Part shown: in pieces, positions 24,418 through 36,010 of the stretch
How positions within the stretch are numbered: position 1 is the stretch's first letter
How the letters are laid out: each line of letters begins with the position of its first letter
Assembly: GCA_050084985.1 (NCBI GenBank)
Contig: JBITNC010000001.1
Span: 30,690,001 to 30,754,000, forward strand
Source of the DNA: Nageia nagi
Lineage: Eukaryota; Pinophyta
Length of the DNA stretch: 64,000 nucleotides
Reading direction: 5' to 3'
Made by a program: the position numbers and the translations under genes
The notes under the pieces: model-generated
The model's input: the letters and a program-made list of their open reading frames with translations, nothing else
What the model was told of the DNA's origin: nothing
Database searches by the model: none

Positions 24418-24900
24418 CTACATTTCCTTATCTTTAAATAAGCAAGATGGTTGGCCTAATTTTTTAATTTTGAGGATTGTTTCCTCATATTCTATGTCAA
24501 TAGGAATCAAAGAAGCAACACTTTTCATTTTATCTGTGTATATGTTATTTGTTCTTGGAACACTTTGAATTGTGTACTTATCAAATTGAGTTAATGGGTC
24601 AAACAATACCATAGTGTATGGGATTAACTTCTCATCCTTTGTATTATAGATATCTTTAACTTGGTTAATCACTAGCTTGGAGTCACCATATATATTCAAC
24701 TCTTTGATTTTTAGCAACACGACTACTCTTAAATCCAATAGTAATGTTTCATATTCTACCATACTATTAGCATAATAAAATCCAAGTTTATATGCCATGG
24801 GGATTACATCATTAGTTGGAGAAACTAATATAATACCTTCTCCTTCCTCATGTGTAGATCTAGATCCATCAAAATACAATTTCCATGTTTTAGGTTTGTC
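24418..24900 (-). pseudogene. Archaeal-type RNase H (second RNase H) of A
   Basis: A 153-codon open frame starting MYFDGSRSTHEEGEGIILV. It shows the DGS first catalytic Asp, MVEYETLLLDLR with the catalytic Glu helix, NIYGDSKLVINQV with the next Asp, and VPRTNNIYTDKM near the end (usual PR--N--AD-MA, last Asp kept). It is essentially whole. This extra RNase H between the gypsy RNase H and integrase is diagnostic of the Tat clade. The start ATG is internal; in the living element this is part of the polyprotein (upstream codons KTWKL are in frame). Confidence 0.9.
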
Positions 24901-25560
24901 TTCTAGGTAACAAATAAATCCATTTGGAATTTCCCACTAATCATTGTAATGGAGTGGATGTGCTCCACCATGGTATACACACTCTAAAGGAGGTGTAAAT
25001 TGGTCATAATCATTTGGGAATGCCTTATGCATGATAGCCCCATCATTATGAAGGAACTCTACAATCAAATCTGCTATTGCATAGCCTTTTAATGACTATT
25101 ACTTTATGACATTGATATCAAACTATTACAATAATATTAATCATTTTGCTACTCTACCTAATAAATGTTGCTTAGGTATAATATATTTCAATGGATTAAC
25201 TAGGCTAACAATATATGTAGTGCATTATAACAGATAATGCCTTAATTATTTTATTGGAAAAACTATACCAAAGAAAGGTTTTTCAATTGGAATGTACCTT
25301 GTTTTGTAATTTATGAGAGTCTTGTTGAGATAGTAAATTGCTCTCTCCTTTTCATCATCCTACTAGAATAACATTGGTCCCAAGGCAATCATTATAGCTA
25401 AAATGTAGATATATGCTTCTTTGCTAAAATCCAAAGGTACTAGGATGGGAGGTTTAAGAAAATATTATTATATATCTTCAAATGCTTTCTAATATTTTTC
25501 ATTCCATATAAGTTTAACATACTTTTGTAACAAATGAGTGAAAGGAAAATATTTATCTCC
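24901..25560 (-). pseudogene. Gypsy RNase H of A (first RNase H)
   Basis: Minus-strand codons from about 25320 give DSHKLQNKVHSN-like and, in the neighbouring frame, INYKTRYIPIEK, then LRHYLL and IVSLVNPLKYIIPK. These match the RY-P-EK and L--Y-L--P strands of gypsy RNase H. The tether HNDGAIMHKAFPNDYDQFT near 25060-25010 joins it to the second RNase H. Catalytic residues are only partly readable because of frameshifts. Confidence 0.65.
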
Positions 25561-26420
25561 AAGTTGCAAATGGAATCTTCTTACCAAATTTATCTTACCT
25601 TGCAAGCTCCTTAATTACTTTAGATTCTTTGGAGGTGGTATGCTTACAATGATGTTTGCATTTTTGGGATCCACCTCAATACCTCTTTTAAAAATCATAA
25701 ATCTTACCAAATTTCTTGAAGTTACACCAAAAGCATACTTTTGCAATTTTAAACTAATCTTGTATTGTTTAAGTTTGCCAAATACCTCTCCAAGGAGTTC
25801 CAAATGATTTTATCCCTATTTGATATTACCGAGATATCATCAATATAAACCTCTATAGACTTATGAATGTGCTCATGAAATATAATGATCATTTAGCATT
25901 GATAAGTTGCACCTACATTTTTCAACCCAAAGGGCATAACTTTCCAACATAAATTTCCCCATGGTGTAGTAAAAGATATTTTATGTTGATTAGTTAGATT
26001 GATTAGAATCTAATTATAACCCTAAAAATCATCCATAAAAGATAAAGTATTATGGCTAGCAATATTCTCCACAATCATAACAATATTTAGTAATGAAAAA
26101 TCATCTTTTGGACATGCATTATTGATATCTCTAAAAATAATAGAAAAAAATATTACTCTAGTTACTTTAGTAATACGAACAATGTTAGCCATCCATTATG
26201 AATAATTTATAGGTCTAATGAAAATAACATTTAAATATTTTTCAATCTCTTTCTTGACTAACAATGCTTTTGAAGGATTCATATTTCTTGGTTTTTTCTT
26301 AATAGGTTTTTCTCATATTTTAATGGTAAACTGTGCATCATAAAGGATGTATCTAAACCAGGCATATTAGAATAAGACCATGCAAATTTCTTATGACATT
26401 CAATAAAATTATATGTGTAC
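25561..26420 (-). pseudogene. Reverse transcriptase of A
   Basis: Fragments in element order: LVKKEIEKYLNVIFIRPI (about 26270-26215), then a degraded palm with HVQKMIFHY (PK--FP) near 26115. The region of the YVDD box around 25855-25840 reads FILMISR in one frame and LDDIS-like in another. The connection piece is an open stretch 25803-25615: MELLGEVFGKLKQYKISLKL, then YAFGVTSRNLVRFMI and VSIPPPKNLK. More damaged than the second RNase H or the integrase of the same element. Confidence 0.75.
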
Positions 26421-27474
26421 CTCTCTTATTATGGAGTTAGGAGGATAGCCCTAATTTTTAACAATTTTTCTAATCACTTATGCCAATGTTATGTCAATCA
26501 ATTATTTAGCAGATAATGTTGACTTCTCTTTATTTTGCAGTAATGAAGGCAATTCCTTAAACTAGGAACCTCTTGATCATTAACATCTTGTTCACCAACT
26601 TGTACCTAAAACACTTCATTAAAGTTTATTTCTTATCCAAAATACCCATATTGACTAAGAACATAGTTTGGTTACCTTTTTTCATTTGACTTGGGTAATT
26701 CTGACTATACCCCCTATGTATTCTAATATGTAATCATTAATAGAAAATCAATTAAACTCAAGATGTATATATCATCTATTCATAAGTCCTCATTAATGTC
26801 ATAATAAAGTTCAATCATATTGCATTCTATAACAAATTTAATAGATCATAAAGTTTCTTTTTTTCTCTAATCATTCCCCAATCCCTTTTTATCTTTCTAA
26901 GCTCCTAAATTAGTAGGAAAATAAGGCATACCCTATTCTAATTTTCCTAATCCTCCCCCTTTGTACTTGTAATTTTCAACATTACTTATGCACAAAAGGA
27001 TATGGAAAGAGATTACTCATACTTTTTTGGACTATACTATCATATGGTTGAATAGGGTTTAGAGACTAAGATATTGCAGAATAGGGACTTCTCATTTGCC
27101 TTTGATTTTCATGCCATGGATGCCCTAAAACTCCCTAAGCATGAAGTTGGTGCTCTAAATTTTTTATAATTTTTAGATGAACCAAATCTTTTACAGAAGC
27201 TAATGGGTCAAGGTTCTAAATTTTGTACATTCCCATACCTGTGTTTGTAGTTTGTAATTCTTTTTTACTTTTATTAGTGTTGTCCACCTCTTTTGGAATA
27301 ATTAAAATTTAGGACAAGTAAAATCCAATCCTTCAATATTCAAATCTACTAAATTACATAAGCATATAGTTTTGTATCGCCTATGATTATATGTATTTGA
27401 TTCTCATATTCATTCTTTGGCCATGCATTATAGAAGGTACTACATCCATATAATATAACCAAAGTATTCCTAGA
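26421..27474 (-). pseudogene. C-terminal protease half and linker to RT of A
   Basis: Immediately left of element B the minus strand reads IIWMQYLLYNAWPKNEYENQ-like codons with stops, then IHIIIGDTKLYAYVI, which parallel the protease C-terminal half seen in C (PWLHDMD--PS). From 27200 to 26420 a poorly conserved linker follows, with fragments similar to the acidic extension before the RT of C. The protease N-terminal half is on the other side of B (35437-36010). Confidence 0.55.
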
Positions 27475-28196
27475 AGTGATTCGAATTAGATCACTGTCAT
27501 GTTATCTTTTCAAGATCTATACTCAATCCATAGGAATATGTGCTTGGAGACAAAACAAAGACCAACATCTAGAGTTTTTTAGAATTCAATTTTAGGCCAC
27601 TAGTAGTGCAAATTGTTGATTTTAGGTTGTTAACAATGTGCACCTTGATGAGTTAGCAAGGGAATTTGAAGATATTGGTATTTTGGGAGGTAAGAGGTTC
27701 ATGTTCATTGGATGATGTTTCAAAGTGTTCTAGAGGATTATTTAATGGCATATTTCATTCTTGATTCTAAATGGAGAGAGGATTATAGAGTTTTAGGATT
27801 TTTAGAATTGTAATAATTTGAAGGAAGACCAAGATTCATTCCAAAATTATTGCAGTTATATATTATTTCTTCTTATTGTAGGAGATTACAGTAATTGTAG
27901 GATATTGTATTTTCATTATGTTGATGGTATTTCTCTATGCATGTAATATTGTAATGTCCATAGAAAATGAGAATAGAAGGCTCCAATTCCATGCTAGATT
28001 AGCCCACATTGGATGAACTAGGGTAAAATCATTATGTTGATCTTGTTATGTGTTTGAGATTGCTAATTTATGATTCACATTATGCAATTTTAATTTTATA
28101 TGCAATTTTTATGATCTCATAATGGTTAAATATTTTCATTTGATTATGTAAGTAAGGATCCGAGTATGCTATAAGCATCTGGTAGATTATGGATTA
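27475..28196 (+). repeat. 5' LTR of B
   Basis: 722 bases, aligned end to end with 32730-33402 plus 35383-35436. Shared blocks include TTTTAGGCCACTA, GTAGGAGATTACAGTAATTG and ATTAGCCCACATT. The first base is A where the other copy has T (TGTGATCCGAATTAGATC), so the terminal TG is lost here. No clear TATA box was picked out. Confidence 0.9.
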
Positions 28197-28198
28197 TG

Positions 28199-28215
28199 TG
28201 GTATTAGAGCTTGTG
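28199..28215 (+). promoter_or_regulatory. Primer-binding site of B
   Basis: TGGTATTAGAGCTTGTG directly after the LTR, close to the tRNA-Met-type site TGGTATCAGAGC; the single difference in the first twelve bases is C to T. Confidence 0.8.
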
Positions 28216-29390
28216 TGCATCAAATTTGGGGTCAAAATTTTGGGTATTTTAGACCACAATGGTGTGTTTTTTGATGTTTGGGATGAGATCTCAAAAACCA
28301 AAATTAATTCCATAGGATATTAAGATAGGTTAAAAGGGTAGAGCAATTGCAATGGATAATGTAAAGGAGCAATAGTCTACTATTCATACCATTACAGATG
28401 CTAATTTTGAAAGGATATTTTCAGCAATGGAGAATCATTTAGCTCATTTGGTTGAGTTGTTAGTTGCTAGGAGCAAATGTAAGTATCAATCAGAGATATC
28501 ATGATGTAGTTAGGAGACTTGATTCATTATCTTTATCAAATCAAGTTCCATTCAAGGTGGAGGCCAAAGTGTACATTTCTACTTTTGGAGGAGAGGTTGA
28601 TGCAAAAAAGGTAAACAATTGGTTGAAACAATTGGAGGTTTATTTCCAAATTAATTATGTTGTAAATGATTTGATAAAATCTCCCTTGGTAGACTAAAAA
28701 TGAGTGTACATGCTTTAGTTTAGTGGGAAAGCCATGTAGAAACTCTTAATCATGAACACTTATCATAAATATCTTCTTGGAATGAATTTGAGTTGTTAAG
28801 ATATCAATTCTATCCATTAGGGCATCATCATAAATAATTGATGAAATGGAAATTTTTTAGATACAAAGAGGAAAAATATTTAAAAATACATTATGAAATT
28901 TAGGAAATAAGCTACTTTGCTTGGGGTTTCACTAAAATATCCTCAAACTTTAATGAATTACATTAGAGGTTTACATAGTTATTTGCAAAAGACTATCATG
29001 TTGTTTAATCATACTAATCTTGACCAAGAGTGTGTCTAAGCACAATACTTAGAGGAGGATGGTAATGCAAAGACACAATATGATGAATCCATGAAGGCTT
29101 AAAATTAAAGGGGAGGACAAGAGAAAGGTAAATCTCAAGATAAAGACAAAGGTAAGTAAAAACTAAGACCACTAATATTTCAAAGAAAGAAGGTGATGGT
29201 AGTCATTGTAGTTATTATGATGAATATGGTCATGTTGATGATAAATGTTGAAAATTAATTCAAAATTACATCCATAAACATATGATAAGGGAGAATTAAT
29301 GCATGATATTAGATATGATAATATGAGGGAATTCATATTTGAGAGAGATAAATTATTCAACATCAAGTAGAACTCAAGACATTAGAAAAA
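28216..29390 (+). pseudogene. Gag of B
   Basis: An open stretch at 28464-28697 reads RRLDSLSLSNQVPFKVEAKV and then YISTFGGEVDAKKVNNWLKQ, followed by LEVYFQ: the P-F-G--DA--V-NWL--LE-YF core of Retrotrans_gag. Further right, ATLLGVSLKYPQ and a Lys/Gln-rich segment (KGKSQDKDKGK, about 29118-29155) precede where the zinc knuckle should be. Near 29215 the plus strand codes YDEYGHVDDKC in one frame, a decayed CCHC knuckle (usual C--CGK-GH---KC). Stops are scattered; the N-terminus is not defined. Confidence 0.7.
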
Positions 29391-29950
29391 GGATTCAATT
29401 TTCACTCAAATCAATCAAAAACCAGGTAGATTGTATTGTTGATCTAGGTTCTTAAGAAATTTGATTTCAAAAACTATGGTAAGTAATTTGGGATTGAAAT
29501 CTTTCAACCATCCAAATCCATATCCTTTGGGTTGGTGCATCATAATGCTAGTTTGCAAGTCACTAAGCAATGTAAGTTGAAATTTACCATTTGTGCAAAG
29601 TAAATTGATGAAGTTTTGTTGATGTTGTTCCATTAGACATTTATGGTGTTATTATTGGTAACCATTATATGTGGAATAGATATGACATTTATTATAGAAG
29701 TTTGAATAATTTATGATTGGTGAAAGATAGAAATATGTTTCTAGCTAGTGCACATACAGGCAAGAAAAAGCTACCTTTGGTCACTAGTGGTCAGGTAAAA
29801 CATCTTGTAAATACTTCTAAAAAGTTTTTATAATCATGGTAAAAATAGGAGCCTTGGTTGAGGTGAATCTCATGATTTCAACAATGTGTAATACTAATAT
29901 TATGCCACCAATTATGTGCAAAAATAGGGAATAGATGCATGATTTAGTTC
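29391..29950 (+). pseudogene. Protease of B
   Basis: From 29430 the plus strand gives CIVDLGS, a stop, then near-continuous NLISKTMVSNLGLKS-like codons. This is the retropepsin active site with DLGS in place of D[ST]GS, followed by the usual N-IS--- helix. Further on, VPLDIYGVIIGNHYMW near 29625-29670 is the D--LG--W- strand at the end of the domain. It is the enzyme that would cut the polyprotein. Confidence 0.7.
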
Positions 29951-30790
29951 AAGAGTTTACTAACTTATTTGCAGAGCCATTAGAAATTATCTCCTATGTG
30001 AGATATATAATATGATATTGAATTGTTACCTAATTCTTCATTGCCCAACATAGCTTTGTATTAGTAATCAATTTTGGAAAAGGGGAGACAATGGAAAAAT
30101 TCAAGAGTTGGTTGATCAAGGTGTGATCAAATCAAGTACATCTCCATGATCACCTATTTTTTTGGTTTCCAAGAAGGATCAATATTGGAGAATGTACATT
30201 GACTATAGAGAACTAAATAAAATCACCATCAAAAATTGATATCCTTTACCTCGGATATATGATCTTTTAGATCAGTTGCAAGGGGTAAGATTCTTCACAA
30301 AACTAAAGTTAACGAGTGGATATCATCAAGTTAGAATCAAGGAGAGGTATATTTGGAAGACTACTTTCAACATAATACAAGGCCTATTTGAGTGGCTTAT
30401 TTTACCATTTGGTTTATGCAATGCACCAACCACTTTCATGAGGGTAATGAACGATGTACTTCATCCATTTATTGATTCTTTTATTGTTTATACTTGGATG
30501 ACATTGTTATTTATAGTTCTACTTAGGAAGAACATGTTTTACTTATTAGATAAGTGTCTTAAACTTTGCATACAGAGAAGTTGTTATTGAAATATTATAA
30601 ATGTGAGTTTAGAAAAGAGTATTTGGTGTATTTGGGTCATGTTATTGGTCATGAATAACTAAAGATAAATCTTAGTAAAATAAGTGCTATAGTAGATTGT
30701 CCAATGCCATCTAATGTAAATGAAGGAGTTTCTTAGGTGCTTTTCAATACTTGAGAAATTTTATTGTTTATATATTGCTTCGCCTTTGCA
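29951..30790 (+). pseudogene. Reverse transcriptase of B
   Basis: Clear chromovirus RT. In order: ELVDQGVIKSSTSP, a stop where Trp is expected, SPIFLVSKKDQYWRMYIDYR (about 30155-30210), [29 protein letters not shown], and an open frame 30276-30590 with [18 protein letters not shown] and [19 protein letters not shown]. The catalytic YLDD lies just after PFIDSFIV, where a frameshift gives YTWMTL in the open frame; the shifted frame preserves a LDDIVI-like box. The thumb fades near 30790. Confidence 0.85.
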
Positions 30791-31230
30791 TGATATAATT
30801 GAAAAGAGGTAAGTTTTTCAATGGAGAAAACAACAACAAACATCTTTTGACACTTTGAAGCAAAAGATTATTCGTGCACCTATGCTAGAACTTCCTAATT
30901 TGTAGAAGCCATTTGAAGTGGATATTGATGCAAGTGATTATGCCATGGGAGCCATTTTGATGCAAGAAAGTAAACCAATTTGCTATTATTATGAAAAGTT
31001 TAGTGGGGCTATTTTGAATTATCCTACTTATGATAAAGAAATGTATGTATTGGTTAAAGATGTTAAAAAGTGGAAACGTTACTTAATAGGGAAAGAAATA
31101 ATCATTCATACTGATCATCAATTATTAAAGTATTACAAACTCAATCAAAATTGCAACAAACTAGACACTATAGATGTATGGGTTTTTTGCAACAATTTCA
31201 TCTAGTGATCAAGTATGAGAAAGGAACATA
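30791..31230 (+). pseudogene. RNase H of B
   Basis: Open stretch 30918-31205 starting MDIDASDYAMGAILMQES, which has the first catalytic Asp in the D-S--G-GA-L-Q strand. CYYYEKFSGAILNYPTYDKE carries the catalytic Glu (usual SRKLS-AE--Y---EKE). WKRYLIGKEIIIHTDHQLLK has the third Asp (TDH). Upstream, SFDTLKQKIIRAPML links it to RT. This is the single gypsy RNase H; no second RNase H follows. Confidence 0.85.
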
Positions 31231-32430
31231 TAATAGGGTTGCTAACATGCTTTCTAAGTCACTTATAACTATAAATTCCACACCATAAGTGGCATGAAGT
31301 ACATATTATGTACAATTAGCAACATGCAAACAAAGTCTAGTGAGTTCCCTCTTAGTGATGAAATTTCTTCCTTTTCTATTTGAGTCATTTTCAAAGGCAT
31401 ATGTGCAGGATCCAAACTTCAAAGAGGTGTATGAGAAGTTATCTTTATCGAGATCCAAGTATAAGGGTTTGGATGAATTTTATTTGTAAAATGGAATTCT
31501 TTATCATTTTAATGCATTATATGTACATGTATGTGAAATAATTAGATTGATTAGAGAAACACATACTTCAAATATTATAGGATATTTTAGGGTTGGAAAA
31601 ATATTGTACAATTTGTAAAGGTATGTATATTGGCCAAAGATACAAGATCAAGTTGCCAAGTACATAAGGGGGTGTTCTTTGTGTTTCACTAGTAAGTCAA
31701 GTAATAGAAAATTGGGTTTGTATAGCCACTTCTAGTACCTTCATGACCATGGGAGTGTACCTTAATGGATTTTGTGGGAGGATTACCTATAACTAATAAG
31801 GGTCGTGACTATTTATTTGTTGTGGATACATTTAGCAAGATGTGTGTTTTGATTCAATGTAAAAAGAATATAAGAGGACAAGATGCTACAAATTTATTCT
31901 TTACTCATATTTGAGTTCATTTTGAATTGCCTAATTCCATTATTTCAAATAGAGATAGTACATTTTTGGGCAAGTTTTGAAGATATTTGTGGGAAATGAT
32001 CGATAAAAGGTTGAGGAGTACTACCTTTTATCCTTAAATGGATAGAAAAACCAAGGTGGTGAATAGGATAGTAGTTCAACTCTTGAGGGGTTATTGTGGT
32101 AAGCATCCTAAGTCTTGGGATGAACATCTTGAATATATCTAACATGCATACAATAGGGTAATTCATTATTCCATTAATAAGATCCTTTTTAAGACTTATT
32201 TTGGTTATTAACCACCTTCACCTTTTGATTATGTGTTTAAGTATCAAAATGATGAAGAATATTCACTTGAGAAAGAGAAAAAATAAGCTAAAAATTTTGT
32301 TGAAATGATTAGGCAAATTCATTTGAAAATCCAAGAGCAACTTAAGAAAAGCCAAGCCAAGTACAAGATGAGACATGAAAAACATAGAGTTGATAATAAG
32401 TTTCATGTGGGATACCATGTTTGGTTTCAT
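31231..32430 (+). pseudogene. Integrase of B
   Basis: Codons from 31230 give YNRVANMLSKS (AD-LSR end of RNase H tether). Near 31480-31690 come YHFNALYVHVCEIIRLIRET, then YVYWPKIQDQVAKYIRGCSL with its Cys pair (zinc-binding region H--C). The core is broken but WILWEDYL near 31770 (usual MDFI-GLP), then VVDTFSK-like codons near 31820 are visible. C-terminal fragments QAKYKMRHEKHRVDNKFHVG near 32355-32415 match the GDWV beta-barrel entrance. Many Gln-to-stop codons and frameshifts. Confidence 0.7.
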
Positions 32431-32729
32431 ATTAGTAAGGAGAGGTTACAAGGACCAGCCAAGAAGTTGAACCCTATAAGATGAAGTAGGTTTAGATCAA
32501 ATATTGCCATCTCTTGATGACTTAGCTCCTAATATTATAAATGAACTCAAGGAGGATTCCATATTATAAAAGAAGGTTTATGCTACAAGAAGAGGTGAGA
32601 AAGAGATGTAGTTGGTTGAATTGAAAGGACATAAGGCTAATACAGCCAAGTGGATGGACAATTCCATAGTTTGAGAGTTGTATCCTCATATTTGCCTTTG
32701 TGGAACCAAATGCTTCTCCATTATGGAGG
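32431..32729 (+). pseudogene. C-terminal tail of B pol, possible chromodomain remnant
   Basis: Codons near 32575-32700 read VYATRRGEKEM, then LVELKGHKANTAKWMDNSIV, a stop, ELYPHI. The pattern V-W-G----ATWE---- seen in chromodomains could underlie GHKANTAKW, but the match is weak. At the end ATGGAGG (32724-32730) is a short purine tract before the 3' LTR. I call a chromodomain only as a possibility. Confidence 0.35.
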
Positions 32730-35436
32730 TGTGATCCGAATTAGATCATGTGTCAAGTTGTCTTTTTAGGTGCAATACTCAATCTAAAGGTATACATGCT
32801 TGGAGATAGAATGAAGATAAAAATATAGATTTTTTTATTATTTAATTTTAGGCTACCAATGACATGTAAATTATTGATTTTAGGCCACTAATGACATGCA
32901 CCTTGATAAGTCAGCAAGGGCATTTGAAAAGATATTAGCATTTTGGGGGATTGAGAGGTTAAAGTTCCTTGAATGACATTTTAGAATGTTTTGGAGCCTT
33001 ATGTAATGGTGTATCTCATTCTTGATTCTAATTGGAGAGAGAATTATAGAGTATTGGGATTTTTTAGAATTATAATAGTTTGAAGGAATACCAAGAGACA
33101 TTCCAAAATTGTTGTAGCTCTAATATTATTTCTTCTTACTGTAGGAGATTACAGTAATTGTAAGATATTGTATTCTCATTATGTTGATGGTATTTCTCTA
33201 TTGTAATGTCCATAAATAATGAGAAGAGAAAGCTCCAATTCCATACTGGATTAGCCCACATTAGGTGAACCAGGGTAAAATCATTATGTTGATCTTATTG
33301 TGTGATTGAGATTACTAGTTTGTGATTCACATTGTCCAACTTTCAATTTTATATGCAATTTTTATGATCTCATAATGGTTAACTATTTTCATTCAAATCT
33401 ATTGAGTATGGTGCAGCAATGTTGTCATTATTGTCAACATGATGAGATCAGTGTGCATAAGGTTCATATGGTTGCACATATCAAAGAAATAACATCAACA
33501 AGATCTACAAAGTTATCGGATGCAAAAACGATAAAGGGACCAAGAGTTGTCATGAGGTACCAAAAGTTGTCAAGAGGGCCAAATTACAAATGGAAGGTGA
33601 AAAATAGTGAGAGATGGTTTGGATCAGTTTTTGGGTTGATAATTAACTTGTGTGAAGCATTGGAATGGTCAAATTTCATGTTGGTTCAGTTTTGGGCACT
33701 CTTGTGGATTATGGTGCAGTCAGAAATTTGTGTAAAATTAGCTTCATACAATTTGAATTGCAAGCAAATGGTGATGAATCAGAGGTTAAAATTTAAATAA
33801 TATATATTAATATATATCAAAAAGGTGTGTTCCAAATTTCATAGCAATATGATAATCGAGGAAGAAATGGTACAAGCTGCAAAATGCCACTCTGTAACTT
33901 TTTGACTGTTTGAGCATAAATTTTGGAAATAGTAGGTTGGTTGTTTTGAACTCTAAAAGTCTTCAAATTTAGAATTTCAAAGTTTCTAAACATATAACTT
34001 GATGAGATGAACAACTTTGTCTTTTGAACCATCTTGATTTGAGGCCTCGAACTATGAGAACCTATAACTTGCACAAATCCAAGCATAACAAAATACCTAT
34101 GAAATCTGTCGGAGGCCACTTTGCGAAAAGTGTTGTGTGAAAACTATGAGGAGTTAAAGCTTAAAATTTGGATAGAATGTATTTGGTTATATGAAGAACA
34201 CATGGTCCAAATTTCATATTAAACCATGCACTCAGTAAGAAGTTATAGCTCATTGAAAAAGCCATTAGAGCTTTTTTTCTTAATATTCCAGTTTTGGCCG
34301 ACAATGGTTTTAAGTGACAAAAAAAAAGGAATAGTGTGTATGGTTTGAAAAAATGCTCTTTATTTTTATTTTATATCTAAGTTATTACACTTCTATTTAA
34401 GGCTCAAGAGTTCTTTTATCATGTGACACTTTTTTTAAAAAAAAAAAAAAACCAAGACAGGAGAAGATAAAAAGATAGATTCGAGCTTTGAAAGGTATTT
34501 CGGCATCTATGTGAAATTCGTCATACCATTTTGTGCCATATGGATATGGAACACATGTTCTGAGTGCATTCGAGGTATTATCTTCAACTAGTTTGAATAA
34601 ATTCAGATTTTTCTGGGTTTGTGTTTTGGCAGTGTAGTTTGTTATTGAGAGGTGTGTGAAGCATGTATGAGTAACGGATATCTCAAAAATGAATGTTTTC
34701 TTGATAATTATATAAGTGTTGAAAGTTATAAATGTTTGTGAGAAATTATATTAGTTTTTATTTAGAATATGAGGAGTTTTCTTGGTGAAAAATAACGGCA
34801 GCCCCTTTAGTGATATGAGCAACAGTTTCTTGATCTGATTTTGAGTGTTTTTCAGTAGATAGGAATCCAAAGCAAATGTGTATGAATTAAAAGAGGTTTC
34901 AAATTATAAATGAATTGAGAGCTATTAGCATGAGCATAAAGAAAATGGAATATGATTCAGATTGTATTTTGTGAGAAAAGTTTTGAGCTAGACCATTCTG
35001 GGTCTTGGGTAACTAGTTATCAATCTTTCATTCCATCTTATTAAATCTATCAAGTGGGTGCTTGGCAAGTGGAGTTGGTGCTCCTTGTAGTGGGTGCTAC
35101 AAAGCTTAGGGGTTGGTGCTCCTTTCAGTTGGTGCTAATAAATTATGTGTAAAGTTGGTGCTTTACAATGGCTGGATTTGGATTGAAGTCCAAGTAGTCT
35201 TTTCTGGAGATGTAGCCACATTGGTGAACCTCGTTATATCTTATGTTGTGTGTTTGCTATCTTGGTGTGCTTGCTCTATTTGGTTTTATTTCTCTACTGC
35301 ACTATTTAAAGTTTCCAAATTTAAAGTTTTAAAATTGAAACACTGATTCACCCCCCCTCTCAGTGTCACACATAGTTCAACAAAATCTATAAGTGTGGAT
35401 CCAAGTATACTATAAGCATGCGGTGATTACAGATCA
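32730..35436 (+). repeat. 3' LTR of B, split by solo LTR S
   Basis: Starts TGTGATCCGAATTAGATC, matching the 5' LTR, and continues to 33402; after S it resumes at 35391 with AAGTGTGGATCCAAGTATAC and ends near GATTACAGATCA at 35436. The two halves together give about 719 bases, versus 722 in the 5' copy. Confidence 0.9.
33403..35382 (+). mobile_element. Solo LTR S, probably Ty1/copia
   Basis: 1980 bases starting TGAGTATGGTGCAGC and ending CATAGTTCAACA, flanked by an identical 8-mer AAATCTAT (33395-33402 and 35383-35390). Near its right end stands GATTCACCCCCCCTCTCAG (about 35345-35363), a sequence typical of the ends of long plant copia LTRs, which sets the orientation as plus. No internal gag or pol is present, so it looks like the product of recombination between two LTRs. 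Open stretches inside (33306-33800, 35113-35346) match no family. An A-rich run is at 34432-34451. Confidence 0.8.
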
Positions 35437-36010
35437 TGAAGTAAGTTGTATGAAATCTTCCCACTCATGACATGGAAATTTGTTTGGATAGTCCTAACAC
35501 CTAGTGTAACTAGAAGTGTGACTATGCTAAGTTATGTTTTGGATTTATGAAAAAATTTGGCTCTTCTAATGGATGGATATGCATATCATTATATTGTAAT
35601 TGTTGTAGGAATTTTAGAGAACAAACATTAACTGATAAACTAGTATCTACCATTGCTCTTTTTATTTCCTATTCATGTATCATAGGTGTGACATAAAGTG
35701 ATAAATATTCAAAAATGGGGTCTTTGCTATGTTTCTCATATTTAAAGAATGGAATCACAATCCTTGATAGATTAAAATCTTTTAGAAAAAAAAAAGTAAC
35801 AGAAATATTTTTGGAATTTTTTTCTTTTTTAAATAATTCATATAAGATCTCCCTATATTTTTTAGATATGCTAATAATATCATACAAGCTTATAGTAGGA
35901 GGAGTAGTTTTCAATTTTTCTATCATGCTATAAGATTTTGGATTAAGTGGTAGACTTACTTATTCAGTAGTGATCAAATTTGGGTTGGATCTTGGACATC
36001 CTCTTATAAG
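35437..36010 (-). pseudogene. N-terminal protease half of A
   Basis: Minus-strand open stretch 35926-35669 reads MIEKLKTTPPTISLYDIISI then SKKYREILYELFKK, which parallels the L--T-A-IS---L---S--HR--LL segment between gag and protease of Tat elements. Further along (about 35640-35590), AMVDTSLSVNVCSLKFLQQL corresponds to the active-site stretch usually VDNGSALNV; the catalytic triad reads DTS. The rest of the protease continues on the far side of B. Confidence 0.7.

Larger units (their letters stand above)
27475..35436 (+). mobile_element. Ty3/gypsy element B (chromovirus-like), nested in A
   Basis: Plus-strand element with 722-bp 5' LTR, primer-binding site, gag, protease, RT, RNase H, integrase and a 3' LTR split by solo LTR S. 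It has one RNase H only, and an RT of the chromovirus type (SPWSPIFLVSKKD, then YRELNKITIKN). It breaks the protease of A. Flanking 5-mers are AGAAG (left) and TGAAG (right), an imperfect target duplication. Exact outer bases are uncertain by about two. Confidence 0.85.

Noticed and set aside
32575-32700. Firm chromodomain call at the end of B pol
   Set aside because: Only a loose GHKANTAKW resemblance is visible; kept as a low-confidence remark.
33306-33800. 164-codon open frame, plus strand
   Set aside because: It starts in the B LTR and runs into solo LTR S; the junction is an insertion boundary and the peptide resembles nothing.
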